Notes: generated from the letters alone by a model not told the origin. A DNA stretch of 64,000 nt from Vibrio coralliilyticus (GCF_024449095.1 NZ_CP024627.1:2790001-2854000); one strand, 5' to 3'. Shown: positions 54,045 through 62,722, numbered from the stretch's first letter. Translations and numbers: made by a program.

Positions 54045-54644
54045 CTAATTAACCCAGCCACGTTCGCGATATTTAAGAGCCCATTCATTTAGAGTGACTA
54101 GCACAGAACCATCAACTCCCCAAACCTCAACACTATCTACGCCACCATTTATCGCGTTATCAGCGTACTTAATCGCTGCATAGGCTAGCTCTAGGTATTT
54201 CAGCTTGGCAGTAGCACCAGAACTCAGCTTAACGACCTCACTCTTTCCATCAGAGCCTGTAATGGTTGAATCAGCGTTCTTACCACCAAAGCAGCAAGTC
54301 AGTACTAGCTTGTAGAATTTAGGTACTGACTCATTCACTGCTACTTTTAGCTCTTTAGACTCGGCACACTCAGCAATAAACACCTCAGAATCTGCCAGCA
54401 TACCTGCAACAATCTCTTTCGCTTTTTCAAGAGTTAGCTTCTCTGTTCGATTTTCAGGTGATAAACAACGCCAAGCACTCAAGGCTTGATATTCAGCTTC
54501 AGCTTGTTCAACTGATTCACAGCCCCAATTTACCTTGCCTTTGTATCCACTAATTTGCTTCTGAACATCGCCCCAATTGGTATAAACGCCAGGTTGATGT
54601 CCTTGTGCTACTACGTGTGCTTTTGCTTTGGATTTCTTACTCAT
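54045..54644 (-). CDS. Viroplasmin/RNase HI-like protein, ending at an internal TAG
   Basis: 199 residues to the TAG. Residues about 10-55 (VVAQGHQPGVYTNWGDVQKQ, ISGYKGKVN, SVEQAEAEY) match the caulimovirus viroplasmin / RNase H1 N-terminal hybrid-binding domain. Residues about 108-199 follow the RNase HI fold: YLELAYAAIKYA supplies E152 and VEVWGVDGSVLV supplies D178, then NEWALKYRERGW. The first catalytic Asp is not evident (strand reads KLVLTCCFGG), so activity is doubtful. Domain completion lies after the stop, at 53922-54044. The gene directly follows piPolB, separated by 325 bp. Confidence 0.65.
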   Translation of the reverse strand: MSKKSKAKAHVVAQGHQPGVYTNWGDVQKQISGYKGKVNWGCESVEQAEAEYQALSAWRCLSPENRTEKLTLEKAKEIVAGMLADSEVFIAECAESKELKVAVNESVPKFYKLVLTCCFGGKNADSTITGSDGKSEVVKLSSGATAKLKYLELAYAAIKYADNAINGGVDSVEVWGVDGSVLVTLNEWALKYRERGWVN

Positions 54645-54969
54645 GACTAATTCCCTAATGTGTAAATGAAAAATTCACCACGACGTTGTGGCTACGGGCT
54701 ATTAAAAGGGAATTGGGGAATGAGAAATTGCAGGGTTTGGAGCAAGGAAAAAAGCGCAGAATTGCTTGATATCCCAAACGGGCATTGTTCATAGTATCTG
54801 GTTATGAAAGTTACCAGCATGATAGGTACGTATTTGTTTGATTTTGGTTAGCTGTGAATATTGGGTTGAGATTTGATTGTGTGATGGGTTATTGATGTAT
54901 ATCCCCAACGAACTAGATACACACAGGCCATAAGCCCTTGCTATACAAGAGCTCATAGCGTTTCATTAT
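54645..54969. other. Intergenic region between piPolB and the RNase H-like gene
   Basis: No gene seen. Contains copy 1 of a 46-bp direct repeat (54879-54924) described separately. The minus-strand promoter of the RNase H-like gene may be here. Confidence 0.55.
54879..54924 (+). repeat. 46-bp direct repeat flanking the pipolin core, copy 1
   Basis: GTGTGAT, 14-bp spacer, TATCCCCAACGAACTA, then GATACACAC. Copy 2 at 60980-61025 has the same arrangement and spacing. Outside the spacer about 28 of 32 positions agree. Each copy is bounded by GTGTG and CACAC in inverted orientation. Confidence 0.75.
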
Positions 54970-57678
54970 TTACGAAATATTTTCCAATTGACGCATAACT
55001 TCTTCATCGGAGGCATTAAACAACGGTACAGGATCAAATTGAGGAAATTTACCCACCAACAGCTTTGCTAGTTTCAAAGTTGATTGAGTGAGAGGAACAG
55101 TACCTTCCACAAGTTTTGTACGACCAGCGCCACGCACCAAACTTGGCTTAATATCATAACCTAGCTCTACAAGCCATTCAGATAGAGCTTTGGCGGTAAT
55201 ATCTTTCTTAGTGATACCTGATACTTCATGACTGTAAAAGCGAACAAACAAACGAGCCATTAATTCATCAGGCTTTTCATCTTTCTTTAAACGAACTTCA
55301 CCTTTGTCGTTCGCCTTATACATACTTAAACGTTCCTGCCAATCGTACCAATCATCCATGGTCTTCAAACAGCGACCACTCTTACGCCAAGCATCAAAGC
55401 GAATACGGGTATAACGCATCTCAAAAGCATTCTTAAACGGCTTAGTTTCAAAGCTAACTAATGGAACACCATCAACTTCGATAACTCGTGGGTTGATTGG
55501 TTCACGCTTCATATCAAATTCAAGGTTCAAACGTGATTGCTTCCGTTCCATCAGCATATCTTTACGTTCGGTACACATTGAACGGAGCGAAGTAAGGTGT
55601 GACGAATCCGTCTTGTGTTCAGGTGTTCGTTCTTTGTATAGATTCACCATGTACTGATTTTGATCCGTAACTTGTTTAGGCACCTGAATTCCACCTTTCG
55701 CAAGTACAGGCTCCCAACCGTCCATTGGAGTTACCGTATATTGAGCACGCGTCTTCGCACAGATAAGTTGCTTAGCCTTGTGCTTAACTTCCAATATCTC
55801 ACCACCATTAGGCTCCATACGATGAAACAACTCACGAAAGCGCTGACAAATTGGTCCAGTTAAATCAAGGTCTTCAACACTTGTATTACCCAGAAATCCA
55901 TCAGTCGTAATTGACAGAACCGTTTTATCATCTGGCACACTAGCTAACATTTCACTTAATAATGCGCGCGCCAAACCACATGTATACGACGCATAGAATG
56001 GGTTGGTCAATTTGGATGGAGGTTGAGGCTTGCTGTATCCATCCTCCACTGAAAATGTTTGCTTTGGTTTTACGTTCTGGCTAAATTTACCATACGTTGA
56101 ATTCAACATTTCTTTAACAAGTCTTTCCTGAAATGAGCCTTTCTCATAGCTCTTTCGCTTTTCACGCCCCCACTTCATGTACTTTTCGAAGATCCGTACA
56201 TCGTTTTTCCATGGAAATATAAAGCCTTGTTTTATCTTGATCTTAGCACCTTGGTTATAAGCGACTTCTAATTCATGTCCTGTGCAGTGAGTCTGACCAC
56301 GGAGTGGGAAAATCAATGAGTCCTTATCACGAACAACAAGCGATGGAAAACGTGTATTTTCAGGAAACTCAAATTCAACCCAAGCAAGTGCCATTTTGTC
56401 ACCAAAGAAATCTTCCACCTTGTTACTCATATACATGTCTTGATACGAAATTTCGCGTAGACCATTCGTAATCGCTCCGTAGCAAGAAGGCACGTCTAGA
56501 TCTAACCATGTATCAACTGGTGTAACACCTGACCAGAACGCTTCATTACGGCCACCGCTATAACATTCTGAAGCGAACCACTCCATGGTTTTACGAGCTT
56601 GAGTAGGCTCTTCAATAGTGACAGTGCGAACCTTACCTGTTTCTTTCGACCATATTTCACGCTTCTTTTCTTCAAAACCAAATAACTTGCGATAACTTTT
56701 AGGGTCATCAAGCGAGTTAATGAATGTTTTTACAGCCATACCACCAATCGTATAAGGCACTGACTTCAAACCTAATTCTTTACATAGGTCAGCGCTAGCC
56801 TTGAAGTGAAGGGCTGATATCAAACTATCGGTCAATCCATACGCTTCGAACCCAGCCTTGTCGCCTGCAAGATATTCATCCATACGTTCAATGCTGTATG
56901 GTTTTGGAATATCCAGTTTAGGTACGCCCACTATATTTCCGACAGCCGATAAAGACTGAGCGCTAGCTGGAGCAAGTAGCATGGTGTCAAAAAATGACAT
57001 ATGTAAGGTGTGATAATTACGATTCTTATCTTTAATTTTGACAGGCTCTTTATCGATACGACGAGTCATGACCTTACTCAAGTCCAATTCATACGCATCC
57101 CCCAAACTCGCCACGGTTTTCCGGATACCCTTGATATGTGTTTTGACTTGCTCAAAAGCTTGGTTGAAGTTAAATAGGTCAGCTTTCATGAAGTGAGCTG
57201 TTACGATGATATCGGTAGGCCAACACTCAAGTACACCGTCTTCAATAGCCTTTTCAATGACACGAGCAAAACAGTAATCCATCGATAAACGACCAGACTT
57301 TTTAGTTGAGTCTGGATACAGCACCAACTTAGACACCTTACCACTATGTAAAGTGACAAATTGATAACTTAGAACTCGGTTGTACTTCCCACACTTCGAC
57401 AACACATACTCAGTATCGAATGAGATAATCGGACGATCGAAGAACTTAGTGCGTGCCTTATACCGCTTACTCTTTTTCTTCGACTTTACATAACTACTAA
57501 CGCTTTCAATAGGAGACATGGTTTCTAAAGCAATACCACCAAGTCTCTCATCTACATGCTCATCGTTACTCGCATTTCCCCACGCTTCAACCAAGTTTTC
57601 ATCGACCTCAATACCATCAAACGATTCTTCAACCTTAATATCTGTATCTTCAGCCCAGTAATTCATTGATTCTTCCAT
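54970..57678 (-). CDS. Primer-independent family B DNA polymerase (piPolB), pipolin hallmark
   Basis: 902 residues with an ideal GAGGAGGAT before the ATG at 57678. Exonuclease motifs: ExoI FDTEY (D88, E90), ExoII FFDT (D231), ExoIII YGLTD (Y280, D284). Polymerase motifs: A DVPSCYG (D395), B KEMLNSTYG (K522, N526, Y529), C ITTDGF (D593; the usual D-T-D is T-T-D), and a K-x-Y-like element KTRAQY (642-647). The exonuclease site looks complete, so proofreading is likely. No terminal-protein gene is adjacent, unlike phi29-type protein-primed systems. Length, motif C and the tRNA-Leu element context identify it as piPolB, which starts DNA synthesis without a pre-made primer. Confidence 0.88.
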   Translation of the reverse strand: MEESMNYWAEDTDIKVEESFDGIEVDENLVEAWGNASNDEHVDERLGGIALETMSPIESVSSYVKSKKKSKRYKARTKFFDRPIISFDTEYVLSKCGKYNRVLSYQFVTLHSGKVSKLVLYPDSTKKSGRLSMDYCFARVIEKAIEDGVLECWPTDIIVTAHFMKADLFNFNQAFEQVKTHIKGIRKTVASLGDAYELDLSKVMTRRIDKEPVKIKDKNRNYHTLHMSFFDTMLLAPASAQSLSAVGNIVGVPKLDIPKPYSIERMDEYLAGDKAGFEAYGLTDSLISALHFKASADLCKELGLKSVPYTIGGMAVKTFINSLDDPKSYRKLFGFEEKKREIWSKETGKVRTVTIEEPTQARKTMEWFASECYSGGRNEAFWSGVTPVDTWLDLDVPSCYGAITNGLREISYQDMYMSNKVEDFFGDKMALAWVEFEFPENTRFPSLVVRDKDSLIFPLRGQTHCTGHELEVAYNQGAKIKIKQGFIFPWKNDVRIFEKYMKWGREKRKSYEKGSFQERLVKEMLNSTYGKFSQNVKPKQTFSVEDGYSKPQPPSKLTNPFYASYTCGLARALLSEMLASVPDDKTVLSITTDGFLGNTSVEDLDLTGPICQRFRELFHRMEPNGGEILEVKHKAKQLICAKTRAQYTVTPMDGWEPVLAKGGIQVPKQVTDQNQYMVNLYKERTPEHKTDSSHLTSLRSMCTERKDMLMERKQSRLNLEFDMKREPINPRVIEVDGVPLVSFETKPFKNAFEMRYTRIRFDAWRKSGRCLKTMDDWYDWQERLSMYKANDKGEVRLKKDEKPDELMARLFVRFYSHEVSGITKKDITAKALSEWLVELGYDIKPSLVRGAGRTKLVEGTVPLTQSTLKLAKLLVGKFPQFDPVPLFNASDEEVMRQLENIS

Positions 57679-57740
57679 TTTATCCTCCTCTTAGATCAAA
57701 AAATGGCTCCGAAGAGCCATAGTGTTAAAGCGAAATCAGA

Positions 57741-58181
57741 TTACTGAGCCTTGTAAGCAGACCATTCGATAGCAGGGAACTTCTCACCCTCACCGACACT
57801 TACCAGAGCATCCAAGATCACTTCGGTCAATCCATCTAGGTCAGAGAAAGTCTTCGCATCAAGAACACATAGAGGACGGTCATTCAAGCCAACTATCACA
57901 AGATTGCTCGTCTTCGGCGATACGAATACATTTGAGATAACACGGGCATCAATAAAACCGCCGTTATCTAACACCAATCCATACTTGTCATGCGGTTTAA
58001 TTGCTTTCTTCACACGTTCAAACAATTCAGGCGCTTTCTCGCTTTGGTCAAACGCTACCTTTTGGCATTTATCATCCAGTAGCAAAGTAAAATCACCGTT
58101 ATGAGTCAAACTCGTTGCAGCACTCGCATTTACTACAGAGTTACCGTTACGGATGAATAGTGGTTGAGTTGAAGTAGTCAT
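57741..58181 (-). CDS. Pipolin protein of unknown function beside piPolB
   Basis: 146-residue soluble protein, no recognised domain. Visible features: an Asn/Ser/Thr-rich start, hydrophobic beta-like strands (DFTLLLDDK, YGLVLDNGGFIDARVI, NLVIVGLNDRPLCVLD) and an acidic helix near the C-terminus. GGAGATTTTATT precedes the ATG. Between xis and piPolB in the same orientation, so a role in replication, such as a DNA-binding or polymerase accessory protein, is possible but only inferred from position. Confidence 0.7.
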   Translation of the reverse strand: MTTSTQPLFIRNGNSVVNASAATSLTHNGDFTLLLDDKCQKVAFDQSEKAPELFERVKKAIKPHDKYGLVLDNGGFIDARVISNVFVSPKTSNLVIVGLNDRPLCVLDAKTFSDLDGLTEVILDALVSVGEGEKFPAIEWSAYKAQ

Positions 58182-58285
58182 AATAAAATCTCCATCGATT
58201 TATGTTTTATTTAAGTTTGTGTGCCAATCAAGCCAACCTCGACTGGCAAAAGTAATAGCCGGAAATAACTGGAAAATTTCGTGGT

Positions 58286-58468
58286 TTATGCCGTTTCCAA
58301 TAACGTTTTTTCCCATTTTTCAATTTCACTAACTAAAAAGCGGACACTGCGGCCAATGCGCAATACCTTGGGTAAACTGTCAGGCTTTCGAGTCACATTA
58401 GTTCTCACCGTGGCAGGGTTAAGGCTGTATGCCTCTGCAAACTCTTCTACTGTTAGTGCATTTTTCAT
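58286..58468 (-). CDS. AlpA-like excisionase / winged-helix DNA-binding protein
   Basis: 60 residues: ALTVEEFAEAYSLNPATVRTNVTR, then LPKVLRIGRSVRFLVSEIEKW, the usual AlpA/Xis (MerR-like HTH) pattern. Start at the ATG at 58468 with AAGGAG upstream; 10 bp after the integrase stop. Probably steers the recombinase toward excision by bending DNA near the attachment sites. Confidence 0.82.
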   Translation of the reverse strand: MKNALTVEEFAEAYSLNPATVRTNVTRKPDSLPKVLRIGRSVRFLVSEIEKWEKTLLETA

Positions 58469-58478
58469 CAGGTACTCC

Positions 58479-59636
58479 TTAGCTGAATTGGAAATTAGGT
58501 AGCATTGCCTCAACGGTCTGCTGAGTGGCTTGCGCTAGATGGGTGTTTTGGTAATAGGCGTAGCGCTCGGTGACATTCACATTAGAATGACCAAGGCTTT
58601 GCTGAACTAGTCGAATATCGTTAGTTGCAATCAGCATTTGTGTCGCTTGCGTTCTACGAAGGTCGTGGATGGTGAAAGGCGCTTCTAGCGAACCTTCCGC
58701 TTTCATAGCTTGCTGAATGCGCTCCATACAAGCGCGTGGGTATGCAATGTGCTCACCTTGGTTCTTTAACGAGGGGAACACCCAATCGTTGAACGACACT
58801 TTGAGACATTTACGGATCAGGCGTTTTGCAGGCTCGGAGAAATAAATGCGCTGCGATTTACCAGATTTCGTCATCGGCAGGAGCGCAGAAGAAAGGTCAT
58901 CCGCAAGCATAGATCGAGTCAGGCTAATCACATTACCAATGCGCATACCAGTTAACAGACTAAGGATTAGTGCGTAACTGTGAATGAAGTTAGGCTCAGC
59001 ACACGCATGGCGACAAAAGCTTTCCATCTCTTTAGAGGACAACACTCGGTCTTTCTGGTTGATCTCCACCAGCTTTTTCACGCCCTTCACTGGACTCTTT
59101 TCAATGATGTCGTGTTCGACCGCCATAGAAAAAAACTTGGATAAAAAAGCTCGATAACGGTTCACCGTAGCTGGCGATAAGCCTGTTAAAGAATAAAGAA
59201 ATTTCTCCACATCACGGCGAGTCACATCCGTAACGCGCTTTTTACCAAACGCAGCCATTACGCGCTTAGATCGGGATAAAAAGGTCTTAGAATCACGGTG
59301 ATGATTACGACTGTATGTAAGTACAACATCATCAAAGAACTGTTGTACAGTCAGGCGACTACCTTTGCGGTAGGCACCAGACTGAACATCAGCAATAAAC
59401 TGGTAAGCCAACTTCTCAAAGTCCGCAAACTTCATTTCAGGATAAGTCCCAAACGATTCGTAGTAACGTTGCCCTTTCCAGCCAAGGCGAACGATCCAAC
59501 GCTTACTCGAAGCAGTTACCAATAAACGTAAGCGAGAGTTCTTAGTCCATCGGTACTCAAAACCTTGCTCGCCCTTATCAGGACGAGACAAGGCGTTAAG
59601 TACCTTCTGGGTCATTTCAATTGATGTATTGCTCAT
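58479..59636 (-). CDS. int: Tyrosine recombinase (pipolin integrase)
   Basis: 385 residues. N-terminal arm-binding region (about 25-90, WTKNSRLRLLV, RYYESFGTYPEM), SAM-like core-binding domain (about 95-185), catalytic domain with R232 (TGMRIGNVISL), K257 (MTKSGK), H324 and R327 (IHDLRRTQAT), H350 (LGHSNVNVT) and nucleophile Y359 (ERYAYY). Complete active site, so likely functional. Expected to recombine within the tRNA-Leu anticodon loop. First gene of the minus-strand series and divergent from the gene at 59823. Confidence 0.93.
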   Translation of the reverse strand: MSNTSIEMTQKVLNALSRPDKGEQGFEYRWTKNSRLRLLVTASSKRWIVRLGWKGQRYYESFGTYPEMKFADFEKLAYQFIADVQSGAYRKGSRLTVQQFFDDVVLTYSRNHHRDSKTFLSRSKRVMAAFGKKRVTDVTRRDVEKFLYSLTGLSPATVNRYRAFLSKFFSMAVEHDIIEKSPVKGVKKLVEINQKDRVLSSKEMESFCRHACAEPNFIHSYALILSLLTGMRIGNVISLTRSMLADDLSSALLPMTKSGKSQRIYFSEPAKRLIRKCLKVSFNDWVFPSLKNQGEHIAYPRACMERIQQAMKAEGSLEAPFTIHDLRRTQATQMLIATNDIRLVQQSLGHSNVNVTERYAYYQNTHLAQATQQTVEAMLPNFQFS

Positions 59637-59822
59637 AATATCTAGCTCGGTCTAAGTAAATCTTGGAGCCAGATTAATTCGCACTGCGATGGAAAAATTT
59701 GATGGGTTGAAGCCAGAGATAAGCGATGAAATGACTAGTTTTTATGACAGCCCTGTATCCACAGATGCATCATTTCTGTAAAAAACCAACAATAGGTACC
59801 ATTTTGTTTGATTTGTAATGTT
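59637..59822. promoter_or_regulatory. Divergent control region between integrase and the 59823 gene
   Basis: 186 bp that must carry promoters for both directions. It contains GTATCCACA (59755-59763), one mismatch from the DnaA box TTATCCACA, and an inverted repeat ACAGA / TCTGT (59761-59779). I cannot place the promoters confidently. Confidence 0.4.
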
Positions 59823-60977
59823 ATGCCGAGAAGAAAGAAAGTCCTCTACAGCAAACCGATTCACTTGTTTATCGAGAAAGACAAGAAACTATCTACACAC
59901 TCAAAGCACCTACTTATCAATACGTTCTGGTACTTGTTTCAACTACGAGCAGATAACGCGGCAAAGCTGTTAAGTGAATCATTTAACAATGTAGGAATTG
60001 ATGTATCCTTTCCAAAACGCTCAGCTCATTCCATCTACAAAGCAAGCAATAGACTTAACGCAGTCACTAAGTTAAGCAATCAAGACCAAGTCACATTGAC
60101 TGTATGTGGTAACAGCATTGTCGAAAAAAACAGTTCTAGTGATAAAAGCTTTGTAAAAATAAGAGTTTCAGTTCAAGTCGACACTTTGTTATTCCCACCC
60201 TGGTACAAACGCAATCAGTCCTTCATCAAGTCGCTTGGGCGATTTATTTCAACAAGTAGGAAGTTCGAGGAAGAAAGCTATGGACTATTAATGTCGGCGT
60301 TCCAGCAAACATCACCCCAATCAGAAAAGAAGCTTATACAACCGACGTTGACCTGTTTTAAAAAACAGTTTGGAAGACCCGATTTAGAGCACTTTCCAAA
60401 AGCTAACCCATTAAAAGCTAGACTACTGATTGTCAATAACAATAGTGTCGATAATGACGGAGACTCACTTCTAGCATCGGTTTACTTACTCATTCAACCA
60501 AATCAGAGTATTAAGTACATTCCATTCAAGTTAGATAGCGGCAATAAGGCACACAGTATTCACGAATTCATAAGCTTTCCCGAAAGTAAGTTCAGCGTTT
60601 ACGCCACTAAAAAAGAGAATCAGATCTCTATTGAACTCACTCTTAGCGCAAAACTACGCATTACATACCGAGCCTCAATCGAAGAGCAGAATGGTACGAA
60701 AAACCCATTCACCGGAACAAGAAGCTTTAGTCACTCGGTGCTTTGGGATAGCAAACACCCCGACGGTAAGTATTCTATTATCGAAGATGAAAAATTAAGT
60801 GATTGCGTTATTCCGTTTTCAGCACCAAATGGTGGACATGATAAAGCGAGTATTGAGCAAGCATTAACGAAGATTCATGCCACACTCTCACTGAAAGAGT
60901 TCTACGGCGACAAAGAGCCTAAGATGTTTGTAGAACGCGAAGGTGCTCATAAGATTAAGCCCTTGTTACTTGGTTGA
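59823..60977 (+). CDS. Large pipolin protein of unknown function
   Basis: About 384 residues, no recognised domain. Basic N-terminus (MPRRKKVLYSKPIHLFIEKDKK) and a helical first quarter (LINTFWYLFQLRADNAAKLL). A beta-rich middle and end follow, with alternating hydrophobic strands (FVKIRVSVQVDTLLFPPWYKR, ISIELTLSAKLRITYRAS). The start is uncertain: the ATG at 59823 has no clear Shine-Dalgarno sequence and an in-frame TTG lies at 59808. It is the only long plus-strand gene of the core, divergent from int, and ends 3 bp before direct repeat copy 2. The basic start suggests nucleic acid binding, which is a guess. Confidence 0.7.
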   Translation: MPRRKKVLYSKPIHLFIEKDKKLSTHSKHLLINTFWYLFQLRADNAAKLLSESFNNVGIDVSFPKRSAHSIYKASNRLNAVTKLSNQDQVTLTVCGNSIVEKNSSSDKSFVKIRVSVQVDTLLFPPWYKRNQSFIKSLGRFISTSRKFEEESYGLLMSAFQQTSPQSEKKLIQPTLTCFKKQFGRPDLEHFPKANPLKARLLIVNNNSVDNDGDSLLASVYLLIQPNQSIKYIPFKLDSGNKAHSIHEFISFPESKFSVYATKKENQISIELTLSAKLRITYRASIEEQNGTKNPFTGTRSFSHSVLWDSKHPDGKYSIIEDEKLSDCVIPFSAPNGGHDKASIEQALTKIHATLSLKEFYGDKEPKMFVEREGAHKIKPLLLG

Positions 60978-60979
60978 GC

Positions 60980-61025
60980 GTGTGATTTGTTGTTGCGGTT
61001 TATCCCCAACGAGCTAATAACACAC
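60980..61025 (+). repeat. 46-bp direct repeat flanking the pipolin core, copy 2
   Basis: GTGTGAT, 14-bp spacer, TATCCCCAACGAGCTA, then ATAACACAC; same orientation and geometry as copy 1 at 54879-54924. The two copies bracket piPolB, the 57741 gene, xis, int and the 59823 gene, about 6.1 kb. Confidence 0.75.
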
Positions 61026-61116
61026 TAACCCGAACCTCTTACAGCACAAAGGGAATTCACTTCTCATCAATTACGATAAAGAAAAAAGTAGAGGTGCAAT
61101 CACCTCTACTTTTTCA

Positions 61117-61314
61117 CTAGATAACGTCTAGTTCATCCAGTACCCCACCTATGACAGCTCCGGTTAAAAACCCTATCGCTCCGCCAAGAACGACACCCTG
61201 TGGACCATAGCGCGTACCGAGTGTGGCACCATATTGAGCAAATCGAACGCCTGTTGACGCGCTCGGCTTAAACCAGCGTTGTTGAGACTCCGAATGAAAA
61301 TGTGTTTTCGCCAT
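61117..61314 (-). CDS. Small glycine-zipper protein
   Basis: 65 residues from the ATG at 61314, with AAGGGAAGG upstream. Basic N-terminus (MAKTHFHSESQQRWFKPS), then a long Gly/Ala stretch with spaced glycines (LGTRYGPQGVVLGGAIGFLTGAVIGG) typical of glycine-zipper membrane-inserting segments, and an acidic end LDELDVI. No family recognised. A small membrane protein, possibly toxin-like, is one reading; no antitoxin partner is obvious. Confidence 0.6.
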   Translation of the reverse strand: MAKTHFHSESQQRWFKPSASTGVRFAQYGATLGTRYGPQGVVLGGAIGFLTGAVIGGVLDELDVI

Positions 61315-61387
61315 AATAGTTACCTTCCCTTTAGATATGAAAAAGGCGAGGACAACGCCTCGCCTGAATGACATGAATTGATTGAGC

Positions 61388-61762
61388 TTATTTAACCGAA
61401 TCGCATAGATGATTAGCGAAGCTTCGGGTCATCATCTGACTTTGGTATCTGTTGTTCAGTTTTAACGTGTTGAGCCAAAACTCATCACCATCAACTTCGA
61501 ATTGCATAAAAGCTTTTTGCTCTTGATTACGGAAGTTCACATCCCCTTCAATATCAACGAAGATTCGACCTGATTTAGTTTTATCTGCTTTCCATGATTC
61601 ATCGGTGAATGTAGAGTCAATCATATCGCCTAAAGCAAACTGGCAACCGTCAGGACTACCTTCACGAACGGTATCTATTGCGTCATCCAGATCAGAGCTA
61701 AACAGCCCTGCCGATGCACCAAAACTCGTTACTAAAAGTGCTGTTACTACTAATTTTTTCAT
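61388..61762 (-). CDS. Small exported protein of unknown function
   Basis: 124 residues from the ATG at 61762 (TAGGA upstream). Cleavable signal peptide MKKLVVTALLVTSFGASA, so periplasmic or secreted. The mature part is mixed alpha/beta with two cysteines (DGCQFALGDM and NHLCDSVK) that could form a disulfide. No family recognised. Upstream of the 61117 gene on the same strand. Confidence 0.68.
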   Translation of the reverse strand: MKKLVVTALLVTSFGASAGLFSSDLDDAIDTVREGSPDGCQFALGDMIDSTFTDESWKADKTKSGRIFVDIEGDVNFRNQEQKAFMQFEVDGDEFWLNTLKLNNRYQSQMMTRSFANHLCDSVK

Positions 61763-61962
61763 GTTTATTTTCCTAAATGGATTGATGAATTCACGGTCAG
61801 CTACTCGAACAGATCGTGAGATTAAAAAGTGAATCAATTGCGTAAATGGCTACGGTGATACCGCGCATAAGAAAATGAGATGTCGATTAATTGACTAGAC
61901 CGAAGGAGTTCGATTAGCGAGACGTGAATGTGCTAGTGAGAAACCGCCGAGAATTGCTCAGT

Positions 61963-62319
61963 ATGACTAAGGTTCGTGATTTAACCCGTTACGAGGATAA
62001 ATATTCTCCTAGCCCTACCGTTGAACAGAAGCTCACTGGTCGAGGATATGAGGATGAGTTACTTAATCCCATTGAGGTTCTTATTCAGGTAAGTACTAAA
62101 GCGACCGAAGCACCCTTAAATGAAAGCAACGTCAATGAGTGCCAATTGCTAAAAGAGCTAGTTTCCGGTGATGTACTGGTTAGTCACCAAACCAAGAACA
62201 TTCCAGAATTACTACGTCAACTTAAAACGTGGCTACCTCATGCTGAAGAGCTCTCACCTGATTGGATACGTTACGTGTTGAGGCAAGAACTTCAAGCGTA
62301 TCTGAACTCAACCAAGTAG
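61963..62319 (+). CDS. Hypothetical protein
   Basis: 118 residues from the ATG at 61963; GTG codons at 61924 and 61930 are in frame and could add 11-13 residues. Charged, largely helical (LLKELVSGDVLVSHQTKNIPELLRQLKTWLPH), Leu/Glu-rich, no recognised domain. Plus strand, between opposite-strand small genes. Coding status is moderately supported by composition only. Confidence 0.5.
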   Translation: MTKVRDLTRYEDKYSPSPTVEQKLTGRGYEDELLNPIEVLIQVSTKATEAPLNESNVNECQLLKELVSGDVLVSHQTKNIPELLRQLKTWLPHAEELSPDWIRYVLRQELQAYLNSTK

Positions 62320-62691
62320 AAGGCATCGTACAGATTGAAGTGTGTCGTTGACCTCGGTGATGATTGTTTATCATGGGACACCGAAACCAAGACATAATGT
62401 CGTTTCGATTTACTACTGTAGCCACCTCCCTCCATGAACAAGCCACTATACACCGATTTTTAAGCTTTCTATGGCGGCCATGGGTAACGTCGACATTACA
62501 CACCAAAGACACGAAAAAGTGTTGACTGGATATGAGTTAGTTGAAAAACACCCATGTTTTCACTCCAATCTATAAACATAGAATTAAGGCGCTTGTCGCT
62601 GTAATTAGAAACAGATGACTATGGAAAATCTCAGGGAAATTCGTTCTAAACTCCCTTATCCGTTACGCGCCATAGCTAAACCTGAACATTC

Positions 62692-62722
62692 GCTCCCATT
62701 GCTTCGACATAGCAATGGGAGC
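62692..62722 (+). terminator. Perfect 12-bp hairpin in the gene-poor region
   Basis: GCTCCCATTGCT / AGCAATGGGAGC with a 7-nt loop and a short CTTTAATAA tail on the plus strand; a moderate terminator for plus-strand transcripts. Confidence 0.6.

Noticed and set aside
54970..57678. phi29-like or tectivirus prophage polymerase
   Set aside because: No terminal protein, capsid or packaging gene is nearby, and the recombinase plus tRNA-Leu fragment fits a pipolin better.
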